Shown: positions 1 through 8,700 of the stretch, piece after piece | Layout: each line of letters starts with the position of its first letter | Position numbering within the stretch: the first letter of the stretch is position 1 | Assembly (NCBI GenBank): GCA_030151885.1 | Contig: JASLCG010000086.1 | Span: forward strand, 1 to 16,359 | Length of the DNA: 16,359 bases | From: Bacteroides sp. | GTDB taxonomy: Bacteria > Bacteroidota > Bacteroidia > Bacteroidales > Bacteroidaceae | Direction of reading: 5' to 3' | Notes under the pieces: generated by a model | What the model was told of the DNA's origin: nothing | Seen by the model: the letters and a program-made list of their open reading frames with translations, nothing else | The model's database searches: none | Program-made: the position numbers and the translations under genes

Positions 1-1578
1 CTCTTTGGTCATTTCTAGTACCATTTCAATGTAGTTATTCTCATTTTGTGACACCGAATAATTTACATTAGGGTAGAATAGACCATATGCTTTGACCGAT
101 TTTTGAATAATGGTATAATCTCCTTTTGCAGTATTGAATTCTACCTCTATCTCAAATTGATGGTTTGCTGCATTAATGATTAATGTATTAGTTATTTTAT
201 TATTTAGTTCATTGCTCTTCTTTGTAGAGACTGTAATGTAAGTCCCTTTATTATCCTCGTGAATTAATGCATCAAAATATCCATTATTCTCTTTTTCCCA
301 TGTCATTTCTAGATCTTGTATGACATTTTCTATATTTGTTTGGATTTTAAATGAAGTTTTTTGATCAGCTTCATTAGTTGTAAATAGAATGTTAGTTGTT
401 TCAATTCCAAAGTATTGCGATCCAGATATATATCCTTGGTTAATGTTCTCGTCCCAAATAACACCCTCAATATCAAGGAGGTCTGTAGTAGGACTTTGTG
501 CAGCTTCTTTAGGCGTTTTTTTACCAACCCCATTTACTTCGTTTAGTGTAAAGATGTATTTATGGTTTCTTAAAATATCAATGTTTTCAGTACTCTTTTT
601 ATTGTCAGAAGTATATACTCTAAAGTCAACGCGGTAGTAGGTAATGCCACTCCCGTTAGTCTCCATCTTATCTTTAATACCCAGTACGATACACGGTCTG
701 TATTTATCATTCTCTTTATTAGCCTGTTCTGGGATGTATGCTATGGTATTCTTTCTGTTATTAGGGTTGTAATTTAGTTTGACGGGTGCGTTAATTAGCT
801 TCTCTTTTTGGTTGTTTGGAACAAGCTCAGTACCTCCATTATATCTATATGCAGCAGGTAAAGATGGTTTTTGTGTTTGAACCTTTCCATTTGTTACGGT
901 ATAATTCCCATCTATTGGTGCAATTGTTCCATCTGCCAATGTATTGTATAGGTATATTTCACTAACCTCAAAGGTATTATTGTCTTTGTAAAGTAGGTCA
1001 ATTCGTGCAGCTGCTCTTAGTAGGCTAATCTCTAACTTGTCATCAAATCTAGTACCTAAATCTTCGGTTAGCTTTACCTGTTTCAGTTCTCCCCACAATG
1101 GCATAAATGGAAGGTTCCACACGCCAATATTGGTGAATTTAAATGTTTTAATAAAGTCTTCTTTAGTAGTTTTCCCCTCTATTAGACTTTCATTATCTAA
1201 GCTGTAATTTGATAATACCATAAAATCGACTACTTCGTCGGTCCTTGGAATATCTATTTTAATTTGATACTCTTTACCGTCTTTATCAGCAATCTTAGTA
1301 ATATCAGTGCCTTTGATCATACAATTTTTGTAGAACTTATTTTCTTTAAATAGTAGTACATTAAAATTATCAACATCAATAAGTTCGACTTGATTTTCAC
1401 TACGTGTTTTTATAACACTTTGTTCTGGTATCTTTACGATGAATCTCAAACCTTGTCTGTTATCTTCTTGTTTAATCTCTATCTGATCTGTTGAACAGCT
1501 AGTTATGCTGCTTACAGCTCCAACCAATAGGATTAAGTAAAGTATAAAGTGTTTTATATTTGTTTTCATAATCTTCAT
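1..1578 (-). CDS. FimB/Mfa2-like fimbrial lipoprotein, 3' end outside window
   Basis: I translated this frame by hand: it is open from the ATG at 1578 to the left edge (526 codons, no stop), so the protein is C-terminally incomplete. A second in-frame ATG lies at 1569. The N-terminus is a lipoprotein signal (hydrophobic stretch about residues 9-25, then ITSC with Cys28). A TRS site at 58-60 resembles the Arg/Thr sites where fimbrial precursors are trimmed. Family marks are LLRAAARI near 186-193, YNTLADGTIAP at 211-221 and ILRNHKYIF at 335-343. The YN-L--GT-AP motif also occurs in the 550-aa protein at 11552-13204, so these two are the closest pair in the window. It starts 8 nt after the stop of the 918-aa gene, so it is cotranscribed with it. 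Known role of the family: surface-anchored or accessory pilus subunits in the FimA/Mfa1 class. The exact role here (anchor or accessory) is inference. Confidence 0.85.
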   Translation of the reverse strand, partial: MKIMKTNIKHFILYLILLVGAVSSITSCSTDQIEIKQEDNRQGLRFIVKIPEQSVIKTRSENQVELIDVDNFNVLLFKENKFYKNCMIKGTDITKIADKDGKEYQIKIDIPRTDEVVDFMVLSNYSLDNESLIEGKTTKEDFIKTFKFTNIGVWNLPFMPLWGELKQVKLTEDLGTRFDDKLEISLLRAAARIDLLYKDNNTFEVSEIYLYNTLADGTIAPIDGNYTVTNGKVQTQKPSLPAAYRYNGGTELVPNNQKEKLINAPVKLNYNPNNRKNTIAYIPEQANKENDKYRPCIVLGIKDKMETNGSGITYYRVDFRVYTSDNKKSTENIDILRNHKYIFTLNEVNGVGKKTPKEAAQSPTTDLLDIEGVIWDENINQGYISGSQYFGIETTNILFTTNEADQKTSFKIQTNIENVIQDLEMTWEKENNGYFDALIHEDNKGTYITVSTKKSNELNNKITNTLIINAANHQFEIEVEFNTAKGDYTIIQKSVKAYGLFYPNVNYSVSQNENNYIEMVLEMTKE

Positions 1579-1586
1579 TTTAAGGG

Positions 1587-4343
1587 TTATTTATATCCGT
1601 ACTCACTAGTTCTAAAAGCCCAGTTTAATACATTGGCAAAGAACACTCCATTTTTAAGAAGTATTAATCTGTTGTTCTTTTCATTCGTAGCTGTGTATAG
1701 ATTGGTTCTATCGGTAAGAATTAGTTCTTTTCTAATGTCTGAAAATAACCAGTTAAATTCATTATTTAAGAAGTCTGTATGGCCTATGTATAGAATAGGG
1801 TATTCTGTACATCTAAATATTGAATACGCCCAGTCTAACTCTATGTTAGAGGTCTGTGCATAGGCTCTGTTACCTGTGTATTTAATTGTTTTGTCTAGTC
1901 TTAGGTATGCTAGTGCGTCTGTTCCTGGCATAATTTGTGGATATAGTGCTCCTATATCACCAAATGGCCCGTTTGTTATGAGATCCCAGTCATATTTAGG
2001 TAAGAACATTCTATATGTACCTTCCGATTCAATAAGTTTTATATTATTACTATTTAGTCTGTATATGGTTTCTATTGTACCTTGTGTTGAGTTGTTGATT
2101 TTAACTATACCAGTTTTTCCATCTACTTCGTTATCGTTTCTATATAAGTTTAGTGACTTTGCTATGGTATGCATGGTATCACCTTGCGTCATAATAATTA
2201 GAGCTGGCGAACCTCCATATTTAGTTTTGTATGTTGATATGTAGTTAATTAGTGGTTTTAATACCTCATAATTATTGATTGAGCCATCTGCTAGTATAAT
2301 AACATCTGGTTGTAAGGTTTCTAATCTGCTAAAATCAATTACTCCGTTTCCTTGAACCGTTATTTCTTCGTACGATAGACCTTGAATTCTGACATACGAT
2401 TTATCGTTCATACCAAAGTTGTAGTTTTCGTAATTAGAATTATTAGCAATAAGTGTTTGAAAATTCTTATTGGCACTTAAAGGTGTTTTATTTCTAACAG
2501 AAAAGTATCCTAGTATTTTCTTAGGAGTCATTGCAAAAGGAATTACAACTCTTAGGAAGGTTGTTTTTTTACTATTGGTATATAATATGAATGTTTTATC
2601 GTGTGGGTTGTCTGTTAAACCTTTCACTTTAAGACTTACAGTAGCATAAGAGTAGCTACCTTTGGTCTCTACCTCATTAAAATATCCTTTGCTATCAATT
2701 TTAATTCCTTCTATCTCATCAGAATAGATGTGGTAAGCTAACCCTTCAAGTTCATCTTTTGTATTGGCTCTAACACGTACTGTTATGGTGTTTTTAGGAT
2801 CTGCTTCGTGGTATTTTTGCACTTGGTAGATTCCATTAACTATATAGTTTTCTCCCGATTCAAGTTTAGTAAACTCGAAGGAAGGCGATTTTGAGAGTTG
2901 AGTTACGTTGATACGAAAAGTTTGTTTGTACAATTTTAAGTCTATAAAATAGGGAATATCATTTCCACTATCATTTGTATGGCGTGCAGTTACAGTAATA
3001 GTTTTTTCGGCAGCTTTATGTATATGGTCAAAAGGTCTTTCAGAATCACTCTTTTCGAATTCGTTTAAATCTTTATCAAGCCATATAATTTCTAGGTTTT
3101 TCTCCATTTGACCAGGAGATAGGTTCGTACCGTATTCTATGTTTAGTGTGCTACCTTTCTCATACTTAATGACAAGAGGATCACTACTTAATAGTAAGGA
3201 GTACTCTCCATTAATAGAGTTTCCCGCAATGTCTTTGTTATCCCATTCTTGGAAGTTAACATACAAGCTAGACTCTTCGGTTAGTACCTCTTCGGGTGTT
3301 TCACCACCTTTGGTATTTGCACCACTAAGTTCGAATATATATATTTTGTTACGTAGAATAGATTGGAACTGCTCAGGTTTTCCTAGTTGGTTGTATTCTG
3401 CAAAGTCCACACGGTAATATCTAAGTTCCTCAGCTCCCGATTCGTTCTCTATGTTTACGCCAATAACAGCTGCCGTAGCCTCTGCACGTGGCATATTAGG
3501 GGCATTGTAAGCTTCTGGAAGAATGATTTTATCTTCAAAATTAGCACTTACATCAGTTGTCTCTTTATGATATATAATAGGATATAAATCGGTCTCTTTT
3601 AGGTTGTTACTTGAGATGTATTCGCCATCTTTATATAGTAAATATTGCTTGTTATCGGGTAGGGTAGGTTGGGTTATTTTATTGTTACTACCAATGTTCT
3701 CAACTCCGTATATAGCCGAGTACATATTACTACTTCTATATATTCTAATGCTTTTTATGTTTTTGAAGGCGTATTTACTTTTGCTTTGGTCTTCTGCCAA
3801 GGTAAAGTCCACTCTAGCCCATGCACGTACCAAACTTACATTTATGTAGGTAGCAGGTGTATCAACATTAAATCTAAAGTGTGCCGACATATCAAGTAAG
3901 TCAGACTTATCTACTTTATTACTCAGTCTTTTAGTGAGTTTGTGTTTAACTTGTTGGTAGGTTTCGTTTAAGTTTGCAGCTTCAAGTTCTTCTATTTTAT
4001 TACTAGTCAATACTATTGCGTGGTATTGACCTTTAAAGGTTTTAGGAATTTGTACATCTACTCGGTACTTATTATTTCCGGTATGTTCTACCTTAATATT
4101 ATCTAGATTAGATATAAATTTGAGTTGATGCGCATCTCCATTAAGTTCATTAAAAATGTAAATTTTAATTTTTGAAGCATCTAGCATTTCTAAGCTAGTA
4201 GGATTTAGAGATTCTGGTCCACTTAATTGAAAAGTTAGTAGTGAGCTCTCCTGTACTTCGGCCCAATTTTTACTATCAGTTGTACACCCTACTATATAAA
4301 AGAGTGTGGTTAGTAATAACAATAGTTTACATTTATTTTTCAT
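1587..4343 (-). CDS. Large fimbrillin-like lipoprotein with extra C-terminal alpha/beta domain (DUF4906-like)
   Basis: This is a 918-aa exported lipoprotein: hydrophobic residues 7-18 lead to the lipobox YIVGC with Cys20. Residues 30-380 look like a FimB/Mfa2-type module, with LVRAWARV at 171-178, ILRNKIYIF at 329-337 and a strand ending in EWDNKDI near 366-372. Residues about 380-600 are beta-rich, probably Ig- or BACON-like. Residues about 605-918 alternate strand and helix: KKILGYF (608-614), PDVIILADG (679-687), ALIIMTQGD (714-722), NGPFGDIG (791-798), LYIGHTD (851-857) and ANVLNWAF (903-910). From memory this back half matches the C-terminus of Bacteroides fimbrial proteins labelled DUF4906, with a fold like a ThuA or class I amidotransferase domain, but I see no convincing catalytic triad. 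The front 115 residues are paralogous to the truncated protein at 4533-4898. It leads the left operon; function beyond pilus or adhesin component is unknown. Confidence 0.85.
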   Translation of the reverse strand: MKNKCKLLLLLTTLFYIVGCTTDSKNWAEVQESSLLTFQLSGPESLNPTSLEMLDASKIKIYIFNELNGDAHQLKFISNLDNIKVEHTGNNKYRVDVQIPKTFKGQYHAIVLTSNKIEELEAANLNETYQQVKHKLTKRLSNKVDKSDLLDMSAHFRFNVDTPATYINVSLVRAWARVDFTLAEDQSKSKYAFKNIKSIRIYRSSNMYSAIYGVENIGSNNKITQPTLPDNKQYLLYKDGEYISSNNLKETDLYPIIYHKETTDVSANFEDKIILPEAYNAPNMPRAEATAAVIGVNIENESGAEELRYYRVDFAEYNQLGKPEQFQSILRNKIYIFELSGANTKGGETPEEVLTEESSLYVNFQEWDNKDIAGNSINGEYSLLLSSDPLVIKYEKGSTLNIEYGTNLSPGQMEKNLEIIWLDKDLNEFEKSDSERPFDHIHKAAEKTITVTARHTNDSGNDIPYFIDLKLYKQTFRINVTQLSKSPSFEFTKLESGENYIVNGIYQVQKYHEADPKNTITVRVRANTKDELEGLAYHIYSDEIEGIKIDSKGYFNEVETKGSYSYATVSLKVKGLTDNPHDKTFILYTNSKKTTFLRVVIPFAMTPKKILGYFSVRNKTPLSANKNFQTLIANNSNYENYNFGMNDKSYVRIQGLSYEEITVQGNGVIDFSRLETLQPDVIILADGSINNYEVLKPLINYISTYKTKYGGSPALIIMTQGDTMHTIAKSLNLYRNDNEVDGKTGIVKINNSTQGTIETIYRLNSNNIKLIESEGTYRMFLPKYDWDLITNGPFGDIGALYPQIMPGTDALAYLRLDKTIKYTGNRAYAQTSNIELDWAYSIFRCTEYPILYIGHTDFLNNEFNWLFSDIRKELILTDRTNLYTATNEKNNRLILLKNGVFFANVLNWAFRTSEYGYK

Positions 4344-4496
4344 TATAGTAATAAGTTAAGTGTAATTAAAACACAAGTAATTCTATTTAGCCTAAATTCT
4401 TTTTTACGGATTTATATAAGTATAAGTTGTGATTTTGTTTTATTTATTTATATTACATTATTTGCTAAATAAGTTATAGTCAGATTTTTGTATTGA

Positions 4497-4504
4497 CAAA
4501 TATA
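4497..4504 (-). promoter_or_regulatory. Possible -7 element before the 918-aa gene
   Basis: On the minus strand this reads TATATTTG, an exact fit to the Bacteroidota -7 consensus TAnnTTTG. It lies in the 189-bp AT-rich gap between the truncated gene and the 918-aa gene. No TTG or TTTG is seen at the expected distance upstream, and the leader would be about 140 nt, so this is weak. The same gap shows no coding continuation of the truncated gene in any frame I read. Confidence 0.3.
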
Positions 4505-4532
4505 GTTGTAAATATTAAAAAATAAAGCTTGT

Positions 4533-4898
4533 TTATGTAGTATTTTCCTGATTCATTAGAATAACTCCGTGAAAATCTCCTTTAAAGTTTTTGGGTATTT
4601 TTAAATTAATCTGGTATTTGCCAGTCTCTGCTAAGCTCTGTACAGTTAAGTTATTGCTGTTAGAGATAAACCCTAATCGTTTGGGAGTATTATTCTCTTT
4701 ATTAAAAATAAGCACTTTGAAATGAGATGTGTCTAGTGCATCAGTAGGCTTATAGTTAAGAGAATTGGGTGCTTGCATTAAGAAGGAAAGGGAGGTTGTT
4801 CCTTCGGCACCACTGTTGGGATAATAATCTTTGGTACATCCATACACTCCTATTAATGCAAATAGCAAGAGTATGAACGAGTAAGTTTTAATTTTCAT
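4533..4898 (-). CDS. Truncated FimB/Mfa2-like lipoprotein (N-terminal fragment)
   Basis: A 121-aa reading frame with its own ATG and lipoprotein signal (hydrophobic residues 8-19, lipobox VYGC with Cys21). It aligns along its whole length with residues 1-115 of the downstream 918-aa protein: both have TSLSF or LLTF near 35, a KVLIFN or KIYIFN strand, GFISN or KFISN, and KIPKNFKGDFHGVIL against QIPKTFKGQYHAIVL. The homology then stops abruptly with MNQENTT and a TAA, about where the paralogue runs on for another 800 residues. Normal family members are 300 aa or more, and this fragment would contain only part of the first beta-sandwich. It is therefore most likely a remnant left by a deletion or by recombination between tandem copies, though the frame, signal and promoter-like sequence upstream leave open that it is made and exported. 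Confidence 0.6.
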   Translation of the reverse strand: MKIKTYSFILLLFALIGVYGCTKDYYPNSGAEGTTSLSFLMQAPNSLNYKPTDALDTSHFKVLIFNKENNTPKRLGFISNSNNLTVQSLAETGKYQINLKIPKNFKGDFHGVILMNQENTT

Positions 4899-4984
4899 TG
4901 AAGTAAGTTGTTAAGTTAATATATATCTATTCGTCTCCTTACACTATCATTTAAGCTTCTGATTGGTAAGGTTGTGTTTATAAC

Positions 4985-5011
4985 AGCCAAGAATCTATGG
5001 TTCAATTGGCT
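4985..5011. repeat. Inverted repeat in the leader of the left fimbrial locus
   Basis: AGCCAA at 4985-4990 pairs with TTGGCT at 5006-5011, and GAA (4991-4993) pairs further with TTC (5001-5003) after a two-base bulge. If the promoter at 5111-5139 is used, this hairpin lies in the untranslated leader about 90 nt before the start codon at 4898. Role unknown. Confidence 0.4.
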
Positions 5012-5041
5012 TTATAATTTTTCAAGTTTTAATATTCAATG

Positions 5042-5074
5042 ATCTACCTTATTATATGAGTAGATATTTTTTTT
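5042..5074. repeat. Small hairpin with T-run
   Basis: ATCTAC at 5042-5047 pairs with GTAGAT at 5060-5065 and is followed on the plus strand by a run of eight T within 5067-5074. On the plus strand it has the form of a weak intrinsic terminator, but no plus-strand gene precedes it. On the minus strand it falls in the predicted leader of the left fimbrial locus as an A-run plus hairpin. Confidence 0.35.
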
Positions 5075-5090
5075 ATGCAATAAAGCTATT

Positions 5091-5110
5091 ACTTGCGTAA
5101 TAATGCAAGT
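5091..5110. promoter_or_regulatory. Candidate operator: inverted repeat at predicted transcription start
   Basis: ACTTGC at 5091-5096 and GCAAGT at 5105-5110 form a perfect 6-bp inverted repeat with an 8-bp centre. It lies directly next to, and downstream of, the -7 element at 5111-5118 (minus strand), so the predicted start of transcription falls inside it. That is the usual place for a repressor site. The size fits a dimeric DNA-binding protein; which one is not known. Confidence 0.4.
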
Positions 5111-5139
5111 CAAAGTTAATAAAATATAATAGAATACAA
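5111..5139 (-). promoter_or_regulatory. Candidate promoter of left fimbrial locus
   Basis: On the minus strand TAACTTTG (5118-5111) matches the Bacteroidota -7 consensus TAnnTTTG exactly, and TTG (5139-5137) lies 18 nt upstream as a -33 element. It points at the truncated lipoprotein gene and, beyond it, the 918-aa gene. The leader would be about 205 nt long. Confidence 0.45.
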
Positions 5140-5680
5140 TGTTAGTTTGTGTAATTATTTTACATAATCTTAAAAGAGTATCTCTAGGGGTACTGTAGCT
5201 GTGTTATGGATAGATTTAAATGCTTTTTATTTTGGTAGTCAGTAGTTTATATATACCATATGATGGTTGGTGTAAACAAAATAAGCAATCTATTTTGTAG
5301 ATGTATGGGTATAGACTTATTGTTTTGAATGTATAAGTTTAATATTTGGATATGTAAGTATAGGGCTATAAACGGCTATATATGCTGAAAAATGCTTGTG
5401 CAGTAAAATATTTAAAAAGCTGTAGGATGGGTATGGCTTTATGGGGGTGGGCGATGTTTTGGCTGCATCGACAGAAAGCTATTCTTGTAAATAGAGTGGT
5501 GGCCAATAAGCTAAAAGAGTAGTAGTTGTATTGTTAAGATGTGAAGGCGATTAATATGAGGGTAGTATATGGGCTATATAAGTTTCTAAACGACCTGTTT
5601 TATTGGTGTTAAATGCCTATCTGCCTATCTGTCAAAATACGAAGGAGAAGTATCTTTTGGCTATGTCTTGGATTTAATGA
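5140..5680. other. Gene-poor intergenic stretch
   Basis: About 540 bp without a convincing gene. It is G-rich on the plus strand between about 5400 and 5580, unlike the AT-rich spacers elsewhere in the window. It contains a tandem 8-mer (TGCCTATC at 5614-5621 and 5622-5629) and a 46-codon plus-strand ORF (5382-5522) with no ribosome binding site or homology I recognise. I see no tRNA-like cloverleaf and no fimbrial gene remnant. A small RNA or a badly decayed gene is possible but not shown. Confidence 0.4.
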
Positions 5681-5715
5681 AATAAAAATGGGGCGGTGAT
5701 CACTCACGGCCCCAT
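5681..5715 (-). terminator. Strong intrinsic terminator after the beta-galactosidase gene
   Basis: Arms at 5688-5699 and 5704-5715 form 11 base pairs with one G-G mismatch and a 4-nt loop; the outer part is ATGGGGC with GCCCCAT. On the minus strand the stem is followed by TTTTATT. It sits 25 nt past the stop codon at 5741. Confidence 0.85.
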
Positions 5716-5740
5716 TCATCTAAACTATAAACTAATTAAT

Positions 5741-8700
5741 CTATCTTAGTACCGGTTGTAGTGTGAAACTAAATTGATATGGTTTCACAGCAACACGATA
5801 TTGAGAAAGAACACCTGGTCCACAGGTAGCTGTTCCAACGCCACTCTGCTCAACGTCAAGATGTACAGTAACCACTCCAGTGTCTTTTAACTGGTTAAGG
5901 TGTGTAGCAGCATCTATAACGCTATCTTCGTAAGGAACAACACTAAATTGGAACGGTTGTTCGCTCACTGCTTTTAGACCAAATCCTTCACTGTTCTTCA
6001 CGCTCATCCAACGCACGTCCATTCTGTTTCCAGAAGATTGTGGGTAGATGTATGGGTAGAACATTTTTTGTGCAGTTGTGTGGTATACACCAATCACACC
6101 AGCCTCGCGGCGGTCTGCATACGTTTCAACATCACCTTTTCCTAGGTAGCTAACTTGGTTAAACGCTTCTGGCATTTCGAAAGCAACACCAACACGAGCC
6201 AAAGATTTAACTACTTCTGCATTCGGAGTAAAATCTACCGATACAGTTAGGATATTCTTTTGATCTAATTTATATTCAAAGTTTGCAGTACCTATTTCTT
6301 GGCCTTTAGGACCAACAAGTTTAGTACTTACATTCACTTGTTTTTTCTTCTTTTTCATTGAAGTAACTTCTTGCTTCATTTGGTCTAGACCAGCCTTTTT
6401 CCAAGGGCGCATTCCGTTAGCATCACGTTTATCGTTGTCTGTAACAGGACGGTATAGGCTCAATGCAAGTGGAGAAGCTAACATCTCTTGATCACCTACT
6501 TTGTAAGAGATTAGAGCACCAGTAGCATCATCTACTTCAATTGTTGCTTTTTCTTTCAGTGCAGGAGTGGTAGCCACATATTTCTCGTCGAACAAGAAAG
6601 TATATTGGTCGTATGCCACTTCATGTGTTTTAGCAATGAAAGGTTTATCAGCTTTAGGAGTCCAGCTAAATGTCATAAAAATCTCTTTTGTATGAGTAGG
6701 GCACGTAGCAGGTTTCTCTAAAGAGAACTGAACAGTTTGGTGTGGAGCACAATCAATCGTCTTTTTACCACCGATAATTACATCACCACGCTCGTTCGTT
6801 AATGTCCAATTCAAATCATATTCGTTCAAGTTAGTAAAATCATACCAGTTTTTCACTTCAAATGTGAAAGTTTTTCTATCTACTAGCTTAGTTTTGATAT
6901 ATTGGTATACTTTCTTCACTTCGTATAGGTGTGGATTAGGTACACGAAGAGGGCTTACAAGACCGTTGCTGTTGAAGTTTCCGAATGTTGGAACTTCACC
7001 TTTCGGACCATAATCGCCACCATATGTATAGTACCAACGACCATTTGAAGCATCTGTCTCTAGGAAACCTTGGTCAACCCAGTCCCAGATACAACCACCT
7101 TGTGCATTTGGATATTTTTCAAAAGTATCCCAGTAGTCTTTTAGACCACCTACACTATTACCCATAGCATGAGCATACTCACAAAGAATAATAGGGCGAT
7201 AAATGTCGCTACGTTTAGCATACGCTTCAACTACATCGATAGGTCTGTACATTGGACAGTATATATCTGTATGTGCTTTTTGCTCTGCACGTTCGTATTG
7301 AACTAGGCGAGTGCTATCTACAGATTTCATCCATTTGTATGTGTTTTCAAAGTTGATACCGTCTCCAGCTTCGTTACCTAATGACCAGATAATGATAGAT
7401 GGATGGTTTTTAGAACGGTGGTACATACGTTGTGTACGGTCCATGTGTGCATCGTGCCAAGTACTATCTTTAGCCAATGTAGCAGGGCCATAACCCATAC
7501 CGTGCGATTCTATGTTTGCTTCGTCAATAACATAAAGACCATAGTCGTCGCAAAGGTCGTACCAATAAGAATCGGCAGGATAGTGAGCGTTACGAACTGT
7601 ATTTAGGTTGAACTGTTTCATTAGTTCAATGTCTTTAATCATCTCTTCTTTGCTAACTGTACGTCCTTTTTGTGAATGAGAGTGACGATTTGCACCCTTA
7701 ATCTTAATAGGCATACCATTAACCAGCATCAGACCATCTTTAATCTCTACCGTTCTGAAACCAATTTTAGTACCAGTTAGGTGAGTAGTCAATCCATTTT
7801 CTTTAAGCGATAAGCTTAGCGTGTATAGATTTGGATGCTCGGCAGTCCATGGTTTGATGTTAGTTAGTTTTTGATCGGCAAGTACGAATTCACGATCTTT
7901 ATTGCCCACTTTTTCCTCTCCAGAAGCAATGGTTTTAACATTTTCATCTTGTAAGATGTAAGAAATAGTAGCTTTTTTAGAAGTAATACCATCTACTTTA
8001 GCTTCTAATTTAAAGATACCGTCTTTGTACTCTTTATTGTCAAGTGTAGATTCTACTTTGTAATCTGCGATGTATTGCTTTGGTGTGCTGTATAGATAAA
8101 CATCACGTTCAATACCACTGATACGCCACATATCTTGACACTCTAGGTAAGCACCCGAGCTCCAACGATACACTTCCATCGATACGGTGTTTACACCATC
8201 TTTGTTAAGCTTGTCAGTAATATCCCATTCGGCAGGAGTTTTAGAGCCTTGGTTAAAGCCAACAAACTCGCCATTAATCCAAAGGTAGTAGAAAGAGGTA
8301 GCGCCTTCGCAAACAAACATTACGCGGCGATCTTTCCAATCGGCAGGAATTTCAAACTCTTTTTTGTAAGAGCCTACTTCGTTCTCTTTAGTTGGTACTA
8401 AAGGAGGATTCTTTTTGAAGTTAAAGAACTTGTGGTCAAACTCGTAGTCTTCGTTCACATAAATAGGAAGGCCATATCCTTGTCTTTCCCAGTTACCAGG
8501 AACTTGAATATCGTCCCAGTTAGCTACGTTATAGTTCTTTTGATAAAAGTCTTTAGGTCTATTTTCAGGATTTCTAACCCAATTAAACTTCCAAGTTCCA
8601 TTCAAACTCATAAAGTAGGCGTTGTCCTCGTGGTTGCGATTTACAATGTCTTCAACCGTAGTGTACGGCCACACATAAGCGTGCGGGGCAACCTTGTTTT

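Noticed and set aside
330..533. A 67-codon minus-strand frame
   Set aside because: It is a shifted frame inside the partial fimbrial gene at 1-1578, whose own frame is open throughout and carries the family motifs.
4344..4532. Frameshifted continuation of the truncated fimbrial gene
   Set aside because: I read the minus strand past the stop and found only AT-rich sequence with many stops and no match to residues 116 onward of the paralogue, so a simple frameshift or nonsense mutation does not explain the truncation.
5042..5074. Plus-strand terminator
   Set aside because: The hairpin and T-run fit the form, but no plus-strand gene or promoter precedes it, so I list it only as a repeat.
4899..5200. 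Phase-variable invertible promoter
   Set aside because: Such switches need long matching inverted repeats on both sides of the promoter. The repeats here are 6-9 bp hairpin arms lying on one side of the -7 element, and there is no recombinase gene in the window.
5458..5472. A stretch matching the signal-peptide region of the DUF3078 gene (near 9972-9986)
   Set aside because: The match is only about 14 bases (TTGGCTGCATCGAC) with no similarity around it, so it is probably chance and not a repeat.
5382..5522. 46-codon plus-strand ORF as a real gene
   Set aside because: No ribosome binding site, promoter or homologue recognised. An ORF of this length is expected by chance, so it is kept only as a question in the findings.
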